Shown here: in pieces, positions 16,359 through 25,307 of the stretch
How positions within the stretch are numbered: position 1 is the first letter of the stretch
Layout: each line of letters starts with the position of its first letter
Assembly (NCBI RefSeq): GCF_029338335.1
Contig: NZ_CP119796.1
Direction: 5' to 3' (one strand)
DNA length: 64,000 nt
DNA from: Halomontanus rarus
Lineage (GTDB): Archaea > Halobacteriota > Halobacteria > Halobacteriales > Natrialbaceae
Notes under the pieces: model-generated
Seen by the model: the letters and a program-made list of their open reading frames with translations, nothing else
Database searches by the model: none
Told to the model about the DNA's origin: nothing
Translations under genes and position numbers: made by a program

Positions 16359-16712
16359 TCAGGTTCGGGAGTGCTTTTCGACGGCGGCGCGGATCGTTCC
16401 GCTGATCCCGCGGACGCAGACGCCGACCGGTGCGCCGTCGACCTCGTCGACGCAGGCGACCGCCGCGCGGGACCGGTCTTCCTCCCCGCGGCGAACTTTG
16501 ACGACCGCCTCGCCGGTGCCGGTGGCGTCGTCGAACTCGAATCGGACGACCGACAGATCGGCGTCCGCGCTCCCCGGATCGCCCAGCAGGTTCTGCCCGG
16601 CGTACCAGAGCTCGCGCTGGAACGCCCGTCGCCCGACGGCGTCCGAACGAGTCTCGAGACTGACGACCAGATACCGCCACCGCGGCCGGATGTGTTTGGG
16701 GAGGTGTTTCAT
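16359..16712 (-). CDS. rnp2: RNase P protein component 2 (Pop5)
   Basis: The 117-residue protein has the Pop5 pattern: MKHLPKHIRPRWRYLVVSLE at the start, then RRAFQRELWYAGQNLLGDPG and VVRFEFDDATGTGEAVVKVR, ending GVCVRGISGTIRAAVEKH. Pop5 pairs with Rpp30 and activates the catalytic domain of RNase P RNA in tRNA 5' maturation. Its partner gene rnp3 is two genes upstream on the same strand. About 230 bases separate it from psmA. Confidence 0.9.
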   Translation of the reverse strand: MKHLPKHIRPRWRYLVVSLETRSDAVGRRAFQRELWYAGQNLLGDPGSADADLSVVRFEFDDATGTGEAVVKVRRGEEDRSRAAVACVDEVDGAPVGVCVRGISGTIRAAVEKHSRT

Positions 16713-16758
16713 TCGGTGTGGGAGAGTCGCTATTTGGTCACTCGTTCGCGGTCACCGT

Positions 16759-17379
16759 CTACTCTTCGACCGACGCGCGCCGGCGCTCGGCGACGAGCAC
16801 TCCCACCTGATCGTGGACGCGTTCGACGGCCGTCAGGGAGAACCCGGCATCGGTGAGCGCGTCGGCGAGGACGCCCACCGTCGCGGGATCGTCGACTTCC
16901 GGACCGTAAAACGGCGCGTCCGGGTCCGGCTCGCCGAAGAACATCACGTCGCCGAGAACGAACTTTCGGGGCTCGAGGGCGGCGATGACGTCGATCGCCT
17001 CCCGTTTTTCCTCGTCCGAGAGGTGGTGCATCGCGAAGTTCGACGTCACGATATCGGCCGGACCGTCGTACTCGGGTTCGCGAAAGGTTCCGTAGGCGAA
17101 CTCGAGGTTCTCGAGACCCTGCTCGTCGGCTTTCTCCTGTGCTTCCTCCATCATTCCCTCGCTGATGTCGCGGCCGACGACCCGTTTCGCGTCGGGGGCG
17201 AGCGCCAGCGCGATGGCGCCCGTTCCGGTACCGAGATCGAGGACGACGTCGTCGCCGGCGGGCCCTGCGTGTTCGATAACCAGATTCGCGCACGCGTGGT
17301 ACTCGTCGGGCTTGGACTCGTCGTAGTCGGCCGCCTGCTCGTCGAACCGAGCCGCGTGTTCTTCAACGGTCTTTTTCAT
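16759..17379 (-). CDS. class I SAM-dependent methyltransferase in the RNase P cluster
   Basis: The 206-residue protein has the Rossmann methyltransferase motifs: DDVVLDLGTGTGAIALALAP (motif I), VVGRDISEGM (motif II), IVTSNFAMHHLSDEEKREAI (post II/IV) and KFVLGDVMFFGEPD. Substrate is not evident. I chose ATG 17379 over a TTG nine codons upstream. Its first codons overlap the end of rnp3 by 17 bases, so it is probably translated together with the RNase P proteins, hinting at an RNA or ribosome substrate. Confidence 0.85.
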   Translation of the reverse strand: MKKTVEEHAARFDEQAADYDESKPDEYHACANLVIEHAGPAGDDVVLDLGTGTGAIALALAPDAKRVVGRDISEGMMEEAQEKADEQGLENLEFAYGTFREPEYDGPADIVTSNFAMHHLSDEEKREAIDVIAALEPRKFVLGDVMFFGEPDPDAPFYGPEVDDPATVGVLADALTDAGFSLTAVERVHDQVGVLVAERRRASVEE

Positions 17380-18067
17380 ACCGCCCACGTTCGACCCCGG
17401 GCTCAATGAAAGACTCGGACTGGATCCGGCGATTGCGCTCGGCCAGCCGTCCCCACTCTCTCAACCCCGTCTCGATCCACTCGCGCGAGAACCCGATCTC
17501 CTCGCCGAGGGCGCACAGCTCTCGGGGCGCGCGAAGCTCGAGGTGAGAGGTCGGGTCGGCGCTGACGACGTAGGGGACGTCGTAGTACTCGACGAGTTCC
17601 CGGAGTTTTCGCAGCGACTGAAGCGCCCGGACCCGATAGCCGCCGCTGGCCCGGAGTACCGGGGCGAAGGAGAACTCGATGCGAACGCCGTTGTCGGCGG
17701 CGGCTTTCGCCAGCACGTGGTTGAAGTCGCCGCTCTCGGTCATCGGGTGGGCGAGGACGTCCACTCTGTCGGTCTCGACGGCGAAGCGGTTCAGGGCGTT
17801 CGTTCCGCCGTGGACGGCGACGAGCGTGTTGGACGTGCGGAGGTTGCCGACGGAACCGCTCGCGCTCCGCCGATCGCCGGCACGTATCTCGACGCCTTCG
17901 ACCACGTCGATACCGGACGTCTCACGGATTTCCTCGGCGTCGTACGCCGCTCGAGCGTCCGAGTGATTGCGCACGACCACGCCCTCGAACCCGTAGTCGG
18001 CGGCGGTCGCCGCCAGCCGTGCGACGCTACTGTCGCCGTCGGGCGCTGCGTGGACGGCCTCGTACAT
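17363..18067 (-). CDS. rnp3: RNase P protein component 3 (Rpp30)
   Basis: The 234-residue protein has the polymerase/histidinol-phosphatase-like TIM-barrel fold of Rpp30: AATAADYGFEGVVVRNHSD, VVEGVEIRA, NTLVAVHGGTNALNRFAVET, VDVLAHPM, GVRIEFSFAPVLRASGGYRV and YVVSADPTSHLELRAPRELC. It forms the Pop5-Rpp30 heterotetramer of archaeal RNase P. It is first in the minus-strand series rnp3, methyltransferase, rnp2, psmA, sbds. The tail ends in basic residues that overlap the next gene. Confidence 0.92.
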   Translation of the reverse strand: MYEAVHAAPDGDSSVARLAATAADYGFEGVVVRNHSDARAAYDAEEIRETSGIDVVEGVEIRAGDRRSASGSVGNLRTSNTLVAVHGGTNALNRFAVETDRVDVLAHPMTESGDFNHVLAKAAADNGVRIEFSFAPVLRASGGYRVRALQSLRKLRELVEYYDVPYVVSADPTSHLELRAPRELCALGEEIGFSREWIETGLREWGRLAERNRRIQSESFIEPGVERGRYEKDR

Positions 18068-18142
18068 ACTCGAGCGAACTCGGGGTGAGGACTTGGTGGT
18101 TGCGACTCCCGGCGGTCAGCCATGATCGACGGCCCTCGACGG

Positions 18143-19117
18143 TCAGTTGTGTCCCGACACCGGAACCGGCTCGTACGGCTCCTCGAGATACTCCTGCTCC
18201 GACTCCGAGAGCGAGATGTCGAGCGCCTCCACGGCGTCCTCTAAGTGCTCGACGCTCGTCGTTCCGACGATGGGGGCGTCGACCCGCTCTTGGTGGAGCA
18301 GCCACGAGAGGGCGATCTGGGCCATCGTGACGTCCTTCTCGTCGGCGAGTTCCGCGACGCGCTCGTTGATCTCCTTCCCGCCACCCTCGCGGTAGGGATG
18401 GTCGTACATGTGGTCTTCCGTCTCCCCGCGTTTCGTCGCGTCGATCTCCTCGTGGGGGCGGGTGAGGTAGCCTCGAGCCAGCGGCGACCACGGAATCACG
18501 CCGATTTCCTCGCTCTCACACAGCGGCAACATCTCACGTTCCTCCTCCCGATAGACGAGGTTGTAGTGGTTCTGCATGGTGACGAAACGCTCGAGACCGA
18601 GCAGATCGCTGGTGTGTAACGCCTCCGAAAACTGGTGGGCCCACTGCGAGGACGTTCCGACGTGTCGGACGTCGCCCCGACGGACGGCGTCGTCGAGCGT
18701 CGACAGCGTCTCCGCGATCGGCGCGTCGTAATCCCAGCGGTGGGTCTGGTAGAGATCGATCGTGTCCATTCCCAGCCGGTCGAGCGAGGCCTCGAGTTCC
18801 TGTTCGATCGCCTTTCGCGAGAGGCCACCCCGATTCGGTCCGTCTCCCATCTCGCCGTAGACTTTGGTGGCGACGACGAGTTCCTCGCGGTCAGTTCCCT
18901 CGAGCGCGTTCCCGAGGATCCGTTCGCTCTCGCCCTGCGAGTAGACGTTCGCCGTGTCGAAAAAGTTGATTCCCAGGTCGAGCGCCCGGTCGATGATCTC
19001 CCGGCTCTCGTCCTCGCCGAGAACCCACTCGCGCCAGTCGCTCGAGCCGAAGCTCATACAGCCCAGACAGATGCGGCTGACCTCCATGCCGGTGTCTCCG
19101 AGGGTGGTGTACTCCAT
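18143..19117 (-). CDS. aldo/keto reductase
   Basis: The 324-residue (alpha/beta)8 oxidoreductase starts MEYTTLGDTGMEVSRICLGC. The catalytic tetrad is visible: Asp and Tyr in FFDTANVYSQGESERILG, Lys in LVVATKVYGEMG and His in DLYQTHRWDYD. A typical C-terminal NADP-binding region (APIVGTTSVEHLEDAVEALD) follows. The whole resembles the YajO/Tas-like branch. The physiological carbonyl substrate is unknown. It stands alone, next to the rnp3 gene. Confidence 0.9.
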   Translation of the reverse strand: MEYTTLGDTGMEVSRICLGCMSFGSSDWREWVLGEDESREIIDRALDLGINFFDTANVYSQGESERILGNALEGTDREELVVATKVYGEMGDGPNRGGLSRKAIEQELEASLDRLGMDTIDLYQTHRWDYDAPIAETLSTLDDAVRRGDVRHVGTSSQWAHQFSEALHTSDLLGLERFVTMQNHYNLVYREEEREMLPLCESEEIGVIPWSPLARGYLTRPHEEIDATKRGETEDHMYDHPYREGGGKEINERVAELADEKDVTMAQIALSWLLHQERVDAPIVGTTSVEHLEDAVEALDISLSESEQEYLEEPYEPVPVSGHN

Positions 19118-19262
19118 GTCCGGAGAGGACTATGTGTGACCGTGACAAAAGGCTACGTGAGCCGGTGATTTGGATGTCGAATCGCACCGGGTCGATTCTG
19201 TGACCGGAGACCCTGATACCCTGAGATTCTGCGCCCGTTCGACGGCTCACCGACGCTCGCGG

Positions 19263-20366
19263 TCAGAGTACGTCCGGATTCAATCGCTCCACGCCGGCTC
19301 GGAGCGCGAGGAAGGCCGCGATTCCGAGCGCGCAGTAGACGGCGAGCAACAGCCAGGTCGTCGTCGTCGCGCTGCCGACGGCGAACTTGGCGACGGTGTT
19401 CGCGGGGTGTTCCGGAAGCACGCTGGCGACGACCAGCGCCCCGACGAGGGTCCCCGAATAGAGCAACTGGGCCTGCCGCCGGTCGGGCGAGGTGAGCGCG
19501 ACGGCCAGCCCGAGTCCGACGACGAGCACCGCGAGGGCGGCGACGAGGATCACGAGCGCCGACGGGTGCACGATCGGCGTCCCGTTGGCCGCGAGCAACA
19601 CCAGCCAGACCGCGGCCTGAATCGGCGCCAGCACCGCCGTTGCAACGAGTTTCGCGTCGACGACGTCCGCGAGCGAGAGCGGGGCGACCCGGAGCAGTTC
19701 CAGCGTGGCCCGCTGGCGTTCCTCGATCAGCGAGTCGACGGCGATCGAGCCGCTGATGAACACCGGCAGGAAGCACAGCAGCGGAATCAGTATCGTGTAG
19801 GTGAAACCGAAGTACGGACTCGACCCCGCCGCCCCCGGCAGCGCGAGCGGCGCGGACTCGAGTCTGCCGGCCTCGGCGTTGACCCGCCGCTCGTGGTGTT
19901 CGACGGACTCGAGCGCGTCGCGAAGCTGGACGATCAGGAGCGTGGTGCCGATCCCCTCGTCCGGGGCCGTCACCCTGACGGCGAGTCGGTCCTCCGCGTC
20001 GCGGCTGGCGTCGAGGACGGCGGCGACGGAACCCTCGTCGAAGGCGGCGTACGCCCGACCGCGGTCGGCGTAGGCGCGGGTCTCGAGGCCCTCCTGTTCG
20101 TTCGCGGCCGCGAGGAGTTCGTCGGTGTCGTCGCCGGTGACGGCGACGGTGGTTTCGTAGCCGTCGACGCTGCCGGGGTCGTACAGGGAGACGAGACCGA
20201 CGACCAGAAACGAGGAGAACATCGCGATGAACAGCTGGATCGCGATCGCGAGGACGATCGTCTTCTCCGATCGCAGCGAGGCGAGTTCGCGACGGACGAT
20301 CGCTAGCCGAGCCTGCGCGCTCGCAGTGGACGACTCCGAACCCGTCGTCTCGGTCTCACGAGACAA
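19263..20366 (-). CDS. ABC-2 type transporter permease (NatB-like)
   Basis: The 367-residue permease has an N-terminal membrane helix (TIVLAIAIQLFIAMFSSFLV), an extracytosolic loop of about 120 residues, and five further helices. Between the second and third is ERQRATLELLRVAPLSLADV, the cytosolic coupling segment of ABC-2 exporters. The start codon appears to be TTG (20364-20366) and overlaps the upstream permease by 11 bases, so translation is likely coupled. It works with the ATPase at 22274-23146. The exported substrate is unknown. Confidence 0.85.
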   Translation of the reverse strand: MSRETETTGSESSTASAQARLAIVRRELASLRSEKTIVLAIAIQLFIAMFSSFLVVGLVSLYDPGSVDGYETTVAVTGDDTDELLAAANEQEGLETRAYADRGRAYAAFDEGSVAAVLDASRDAEDRLAVRVTAPDEGIGTTLLIVQLRDALESVEHHERRVNAEAGRLESAPLALPGAAGSSPYFGFTYTILIPLLCFLPVFISGSIAVDSLIEERQRATLELLRVAPLSLADVVDAKLVATAVLAPIQAAVWLVLLAANGTPIVHPSALVILVAALAVLVVGLGLAVALTSPDRRQAQLLYSGTLVGALVVASVLPEHPANTVAKFAVGSATTTTWLLLAVYCALGIAAFLALRAGVERLNPDVL

Positions 20367-22182
20367 GCCCGATCACCCCCAGATTGTAGCCGGTGTGAAC
20401 CAGCACGGCGGCGGTGAACGCCAGCGCGTACTGGGTTCGCCCGCGACTCGCCCCGACCGCGGAGATAACCGCGGTGACGGAGTGGAGCACCAGCGGAACG
20501 ACGAAGAGGACGGCGAGCACCAGCGGCTCGGCAGACAGCGCCGGTCCGAACGCGGCCAGTCCGACCTCGAGATCGGGGAGGCCGACGAACTGGACGACGT
20601 GCGTGAGCTTCTCGCCGACGAAGAAGCCGGCCCCGGCGAGGGTTCCGACGACGACGGCGGTTCCCAGCGACGCCTCGAAGCGCGAGCGGGCGAACCCGGC
20701 GTAGACGTGGACGCTCTTGGCGAGTTCCTCGAGGACCGAAACGACGACGAAGAGAACCGGCAACGCGAGGTGAGTCGGCAGTGCGAACAGCAACGCGACC
20801 GCGAGCAATTGGCCGACGAAGACGAACGGGATGAACAGGATCGACAGCAGCGGAACGTGTCGGTAGCCGCGGATCCGCCCGGCGAGAGCGTCGAGGACTT
20901 TCGCCGGAATCGGCTTCTGCGTGAACAGGTCCTCCTCCCGGTAGATGCCGATTCCGAGGGCGAACAGGACCGTCGCGCCGAGGTAGAACGCGCCCGTCGA
21001 GAAGAGGTACTCGCCGAGCGTCGCGGTTTCCCCCTGCAAATCCATCACGATCAGCGTCAGCGGTGAGATCAGCGCGATCGGCGTCACGTCGGTGAAGATC
21101 GCCGGAACGAAGGTGTACGTCGTCAGGAAGACGGAGATCGAGACGGTGACGAACGTCAACTCCTTGAACGACCGGGCGAGCAACGCGCCGACGAACGTCG
21201 CCGCCAGGAACAGGAGCGCGATCGGGAGGGCGGCGAGAACCGAGAGCGGGCCGCCCTCGATCACCCCCGTGATCACCGCCGCGATCGCCACCACGCCTAC
21301 CAGATAGGGCAGCGTCTTCCCCGCGACGATTTCGGTACTGGTGATCGGTGCGACGAGCAGGAGTTCCCCGCGGCGCTTGATCCGCTCGTCCATGATCGTG
21401 CTGCCGTAGGCCTGGATGACGAAGTTCATCGGGACGACGAACAGGAAGGCGAGCACCAGCGACTGGAAGGGAAACGGCGGCGAGATCGCGCCGGGCGTGC
21501 CCGCGTCGACGCTCTCGCCGAGCGAGCCGCCGCCGACGTCGGGGATCCGGAGTCTCGAGTCGTCGCGTTCCGCACTGGCTGCGCCGCTCGAGTCGTCGCC
21601 GAAACTGGGGTCGTCGAATCCGCCGCTCCCGTTGCTCGAGCCGTCCGAACCGTCACCGGCAGAACCGCCCGCGTCGGGCCGGTCCCCGCCGGATCCGGCC
21701 GGGTCGGCGAGGTCGCGTTGCTGGTACCGGACGCTCACGCGGACGGGATAGGCGGCGTCCTCGTCGACTTCGGCGTCCATCAGTTCGTGGTTGTACCGAT
21801 CGATCGCGTCGCGGAACGCCGCGTGAGCGGCGTCACCCTTCGTCGAGCCGTCCGACCTGAGATGTCCCGGACCGCCGGTGAACACGTCCGCATCGCTGTC
21901 GCCGGAAGCGAACTCGGCGGCGGTCGTCTCCACGAGGGTGAACTGCGGGCTCGCCTCGACGACGTCGACGTAGGGGTTCGAACCGGTCCCGTCGACGCGA
22001 CCGTCGACGCCGACGCGATAGAGGTCGTCCTCGAGTCCGGCGCCGCTGCCGACGACGGAGACGCCGACGACGCCGACGACGAGGGCCATCGCGACGAGGA
22101 CGAGAATCGTCTTCCGGTCGACGGTGCCCGCGCTTCGCGAGACCTCCCAGCGGGCGATGCGGGCGATTCGACGGGGTCTCAT
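20356..22182 (-). CDS. ABC-2 permease fused to a PrsW-like intramembrane protease domain
   Basis: The 608-residue protein starts MRPRRIARIARWEVSRSAGT (ATG 22182). Residues 1-400 form an ABC-2 permease with a large Ser/Gly-rich outer loop and MDERIKRRGELLLVAPITST as coupling segment. The last 200 residues carry PrsW-type marks: E485-E486-x-x-K (LEELAK), E524 in GAGFFVGEKLTHV, LHSVTAVISAVGASRGR and VLVHTGYN. PrsW is a glutamic-type membrane protease that cleaves anti-sigma factor in Bacillus. The fusion may link export with proteolysis. Confidence 0.8.
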   Translation of the reverse strand: MRPRRIARIARWEVSRSAGTVDRKTILVLVAMALVVGVVGVSVVGSGAGLEDDLYRVGVDGRVDGTGSNPYVDVVEASPQFTLVETTAAEFASGDSDADVFTGGPGHLRSDGSTKGDAAHAAFRDAIDRYNHELMDAEVDEDAAYPVRVSVRYQQRDLADPAGSGGDRPDAGGSAGDGSDGSSNGSGGFDDPSFGDDSSGAASAERDDSRLRIPDVGGGSLGESVDAGTPGAISPPFPFQSLVLAFLFVVPMNFVIQAYGSTIMDERIKRRGELLLVAPITSTEIVAGKTLPYLVGVVAIAAVITGVIEGGPLSVLAALPIALLFLAATFVGALLARSFKELTFVTVSISVFLTTYTFVPAIFTDVTPIALISPLTLIVMDLQGETATLGEYLFSTGAFYLGATVLFALGIGIYREEDLFTQKPIPAKVLDALAGRIRGYRHVPLLSILFIPFVFVGQLLAVALLFALPTHLALPVLFVVVSVLEELAKSVHVYAGFARSRFEASLGTAVVVGTLAGAGFFVGEKLTHVVQFVGLPDLEVGLAAFGPALSAEPLVLAVLFVVPLVLHSVTAVISAVGASRGRTQYALAFTAAVLVHTGYNLGVIGLVS

Positions 22183-22273
22183 CGGTACACACTCACGGTC
22201 GCGTTCGCGTTCGCATTCGCGTTTGCAGTCACGTTTTCCGTACCGTCGATCGGTATCTGCCTCACACTCACAC

Positions 22274-23146
<873 letters not shown>

Positions 23147-23246
23147 CGATTACACCGACACACGAATCGACCCGAGTAAAAGCTAGCGGCCGCGACAGGA
23201 AGGCGACGCGCCGCTGACCGATACCGGTCGAGGTCGGCTGCGAGAC

Positions 23247-24677
23247 CTACTCGTCGTCGGGTGCGACGTTGACGTTCCGATCGAGTGCGTTCTCGGCGTC
23301 GTAGGCCGCTTTGATCTCGGCGAGTCGCTCGAGGTTCTCGCCGTAGACGCGTTCGTGGTGGGATTCGCCCGTCTGTTCGCTGACGCCGGTGAAGCCGCCG
23401 TAGGCGCCGACCCCGCCGAGTGCGCGGAGCGCGTCGTCCCCCGCTCGCGCCCACGCGAGATTGACGTCGTCGCCGCCGTATTCGTCGCCGTCCTCCCAGT
23501 TCGCTTCGACGGTGAGCATGTACTCCGCCCCGCGGTGGGGGAAAGCCGTTTCGTCGCTTTCGACGTCGCCGACCGCGCCGCCGAGGTGCCAGATCCCGAT
23601 CCCCGAGAGCGGCGAGGGCGCGTCCGCCGCGTGCTCGAGGACGAACTCGAGGATGTCTTCGTCGAGGTCGTCGACGAACGCCGAACGGTGACAGTAGTTG
23701 CGCCCCTCGGGGAACAGCAACGAGCCGAGTTCGTGGAGCTGGAGGTACGGCATCGGCTCGCTCATGTCGAGCAGCGGCCCATCGATCTCGCGAAACGGTT
23801 GGAGGGCCTCCCGACCGCGGTCGATATCGCCGACGGAACAGCCCATGATCGCGACGGCGTCGGTGCCGGCGAGCTCGTCCGGGATCGGCGGCAAGTGCGG
23901 AACGTGACTGCGGAGTGCGAGCGTCGTGACCTCCCGCGGCGCATCCCGCGTGAGATCGTGGTACCGCTCGAGGACGGACTCGGCGTCCTCAGTGGGATAG
24001 AAGACGCCGAGCCCGGCGACGACGGGACCGACCTCGTACAGGTCGAACTCGAAGGCGGTGACGACGCCGACGTTCCCGCCGCCGCCTCGGATCGCCCAGA
24101 AGAGGTCCTCGTTCCGGTCGGGACTGGCCCGCCGGAGTTCGCCGTCAGGCGTCACGAGATCGACCGACCGGAGGGCGTCGATGCCGAGGCCGTGTTCGCG
24201 TCGCATCCAGCCGATGCCGCCGCCGAGGGTCGAACCGGCGATGCCGACGTCACCGGCGCTCCCGGTCGGCGTGGCGAGTCCGTAGTGCTGGGCCTCGAGG
24301 AGCACGTCGCGGGCGCGGCATCCGGGTTCGACGCGGGCGACCTGCTCTTCGGGATCGACCCGGACGCCATTCATCTCGGAGAGGTCGAGGACGACCCCGT
24401 CCTCGACGACGGCGCTCCCCGACTGGTGGTGGCCGCCGCCGCGGATCGAGAAGGGGAGGTCTCGCTCCCGTGCGAATCGCATCGCTTTCGCGACGTCCGC
24501 GGCCCCCTGACAGCGGACCACGAGCGCCGGGTGAGCGTCGACGAATCCGTTCCAGACCGCTCGAGCGTCGTCGTACGCCCCGTCGTCGGGGGTAATGACG
24601 GCTCCGCGGAGGCCGTCAGCGAGCGAGTCGATCGCGTCCTCGAATCGAGCACTGTCAGCCGCCGGTCCAGATTCCAT
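23247..24677 (-). CDS. FAD-linked oxidoreductase, PCMH/BBE type
   Basis: The 476-residue flavoprotein has the PCMH FAD-binding domain: FSIRGGGHHQSGSAVVEDGV (His that can bind the flavin 8-alpha position), LATPTGSAGDVGIAGSTLGG and WAIRGGGGNVGVVTAFEFDL. A berberine-bridge-type C-terminal segment follows (NLAWARAGDDALRALGGVGA, plus AYDAENALDRNVNVAPDD). Such enzymes oxidise alcohols or sugars with oxygen or other acceptors. The substrate is unknown. It is divergent from an HxlR regulator and has a palindrome over its own TATA region. Confidence 0.9.
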   Translation of the reverse strand: MESGPAADSARFEDAIDSLADGLRGAVITPDDGAYDDARAVWNGFVDAHPALVVRCQGAADVAKAMRFARERDLPFSIRGGGHHQSGSAVVEDGVVLDLSEMNGVRVDPEEQVARVEPGCRARDVLLEAQHYGLATPTGSAGDVGIAGSTLGGGIGWMRREHGLGIDALRSVDLVTPDGELRRASPDRNEDLFWAIRGGGGNVGVVTAFEFDLYEVGPVVAGLGVFYPTEDAESVLERYHDLTRDAPREVTTLALRSHVPHLPPIPDELAGTDAVAIMGCSVGDIDRGREALQPFREIDGPLLDMSEPMPYLQLHELGSLLFPEGRNYCHRSAFVDDLDEDILEFVLEHAADAPSPLSGIGIWHLGGAVGDVESDETAFPHRGAEYMLTVEANWEDGDEYGGDDVNLAWARAGDDALRALGGVGAYGGFTGVSEQTGESHHERVYGENLERLAEIKAAYDAENALDRNVNVAPDDE

Positions 24678-24696
24678 AACGAGGATTACATGTGCT

Positions 24697-24716
24697 CAAA
24701 CCACAATAATGGTTTG
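24697..24716 (-). promoter_or_regulatory. palindromic operator over the FAD oxidoreductase promoter
   Basis: CAAACC-acaataat-GGTTTG has two 6-bp arms around an AT-rich centre. On the minus strand the centre (ccattattgtgg) lies about 29 bases before ATG 24677, at the TATA position. It is a likely site for the divergent HxlR regulator. Confidence 0.55.
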
Positions 24717-24880
24717 CAAACCAGAATTTGATGGGGATTCGATCGTAAAATGAACAAAATCATACCTATCAGTAGTTGTGACTTTTGGTCATATCGTTGC
24801 GGTGGTACCGCTCGTGACCGGCCGTGGTCGATTCAGGGGCAGATTCGATAACGTCGTGTTAGCTAGTTCGATACCGAACT

Positions 24881-24890
24881 GCTATAGGGG
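24881..24890 (+). promoter_or_regulatory. TATA-like box of the HxlR regulator gene
   Basis: GCTATAGGGG lies about 34 bases before ATG 24919. That is slightly far for a leaderless start but is the only TATA-like element close by. Confidence 0.4.
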
Positions 24891-24918
24891 TGCTCGTCCT
24901 ATCCGGGGACACATCCCC

Positions 24919-25266
24919 ATGTCATCGGAACTCCCACAGCAGACCTCTCAGAAAGTGAACCCCGACGCCTGTCCCGTCATCGAATCCCTCGAGCAGATCG
25001 GCTCGCAGTGGCGACTGGCCGTCCTCCACGAACTCCTCGAGGGCGAGCTCCGGTTCAACGAACTCAAGCGGGCGACCGGCGCGAACGCCCGGACGCTCTC
25101 GCGGGTGCTCGACGACCTCGGCGAGATGGGCTTCGTCGACCGGCGGATCGAAGAGGATTCCCCGATCGCGACCTTCTACAGTCTGACCGAGAAGGGCGAG
25201 TCGCTCGCGCCCGTCTTCGACGAAATCGAGTGCTGGGCCGGCGAGTGGCTCGAGTCCACGGCGTAA
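24919..25266 (+). CDS. HxlR family winged-helix regulator
   Basis: The 115-residue protein has the HxlR signature: CPVIESLEQIGSQWRLAVLH, then RFNELKRATGANARTLSRVL (recognition helix), DLGEMGFVDRRI and TFYSLTEKGESLAPVFDEIE. A single Cys near the N-terminus (position 16) sits where redox- or aldehyde-sensing family members have theirs. It is divergent from the FAD oxidoreductase, which it probably controls. I chose ATG 24919 because the longer reading adds 47 residues of unlikely sequence. Confidence 0.9.
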   Translation: MSSELPQQTSQKVNPDACPVIESLEQIGSQWRLAVLHELLEGELRFNELKRATGANARTLSRVLDDLGEMGFVDRRIEEDSPIATFYSLTEKGESLAPVFDEIECWAGEWLESTA

Positions 25267-25307
25267 TCGGACCGAGACACCGGCAACGAATCTCGAATCT
25301 ACCTCGA

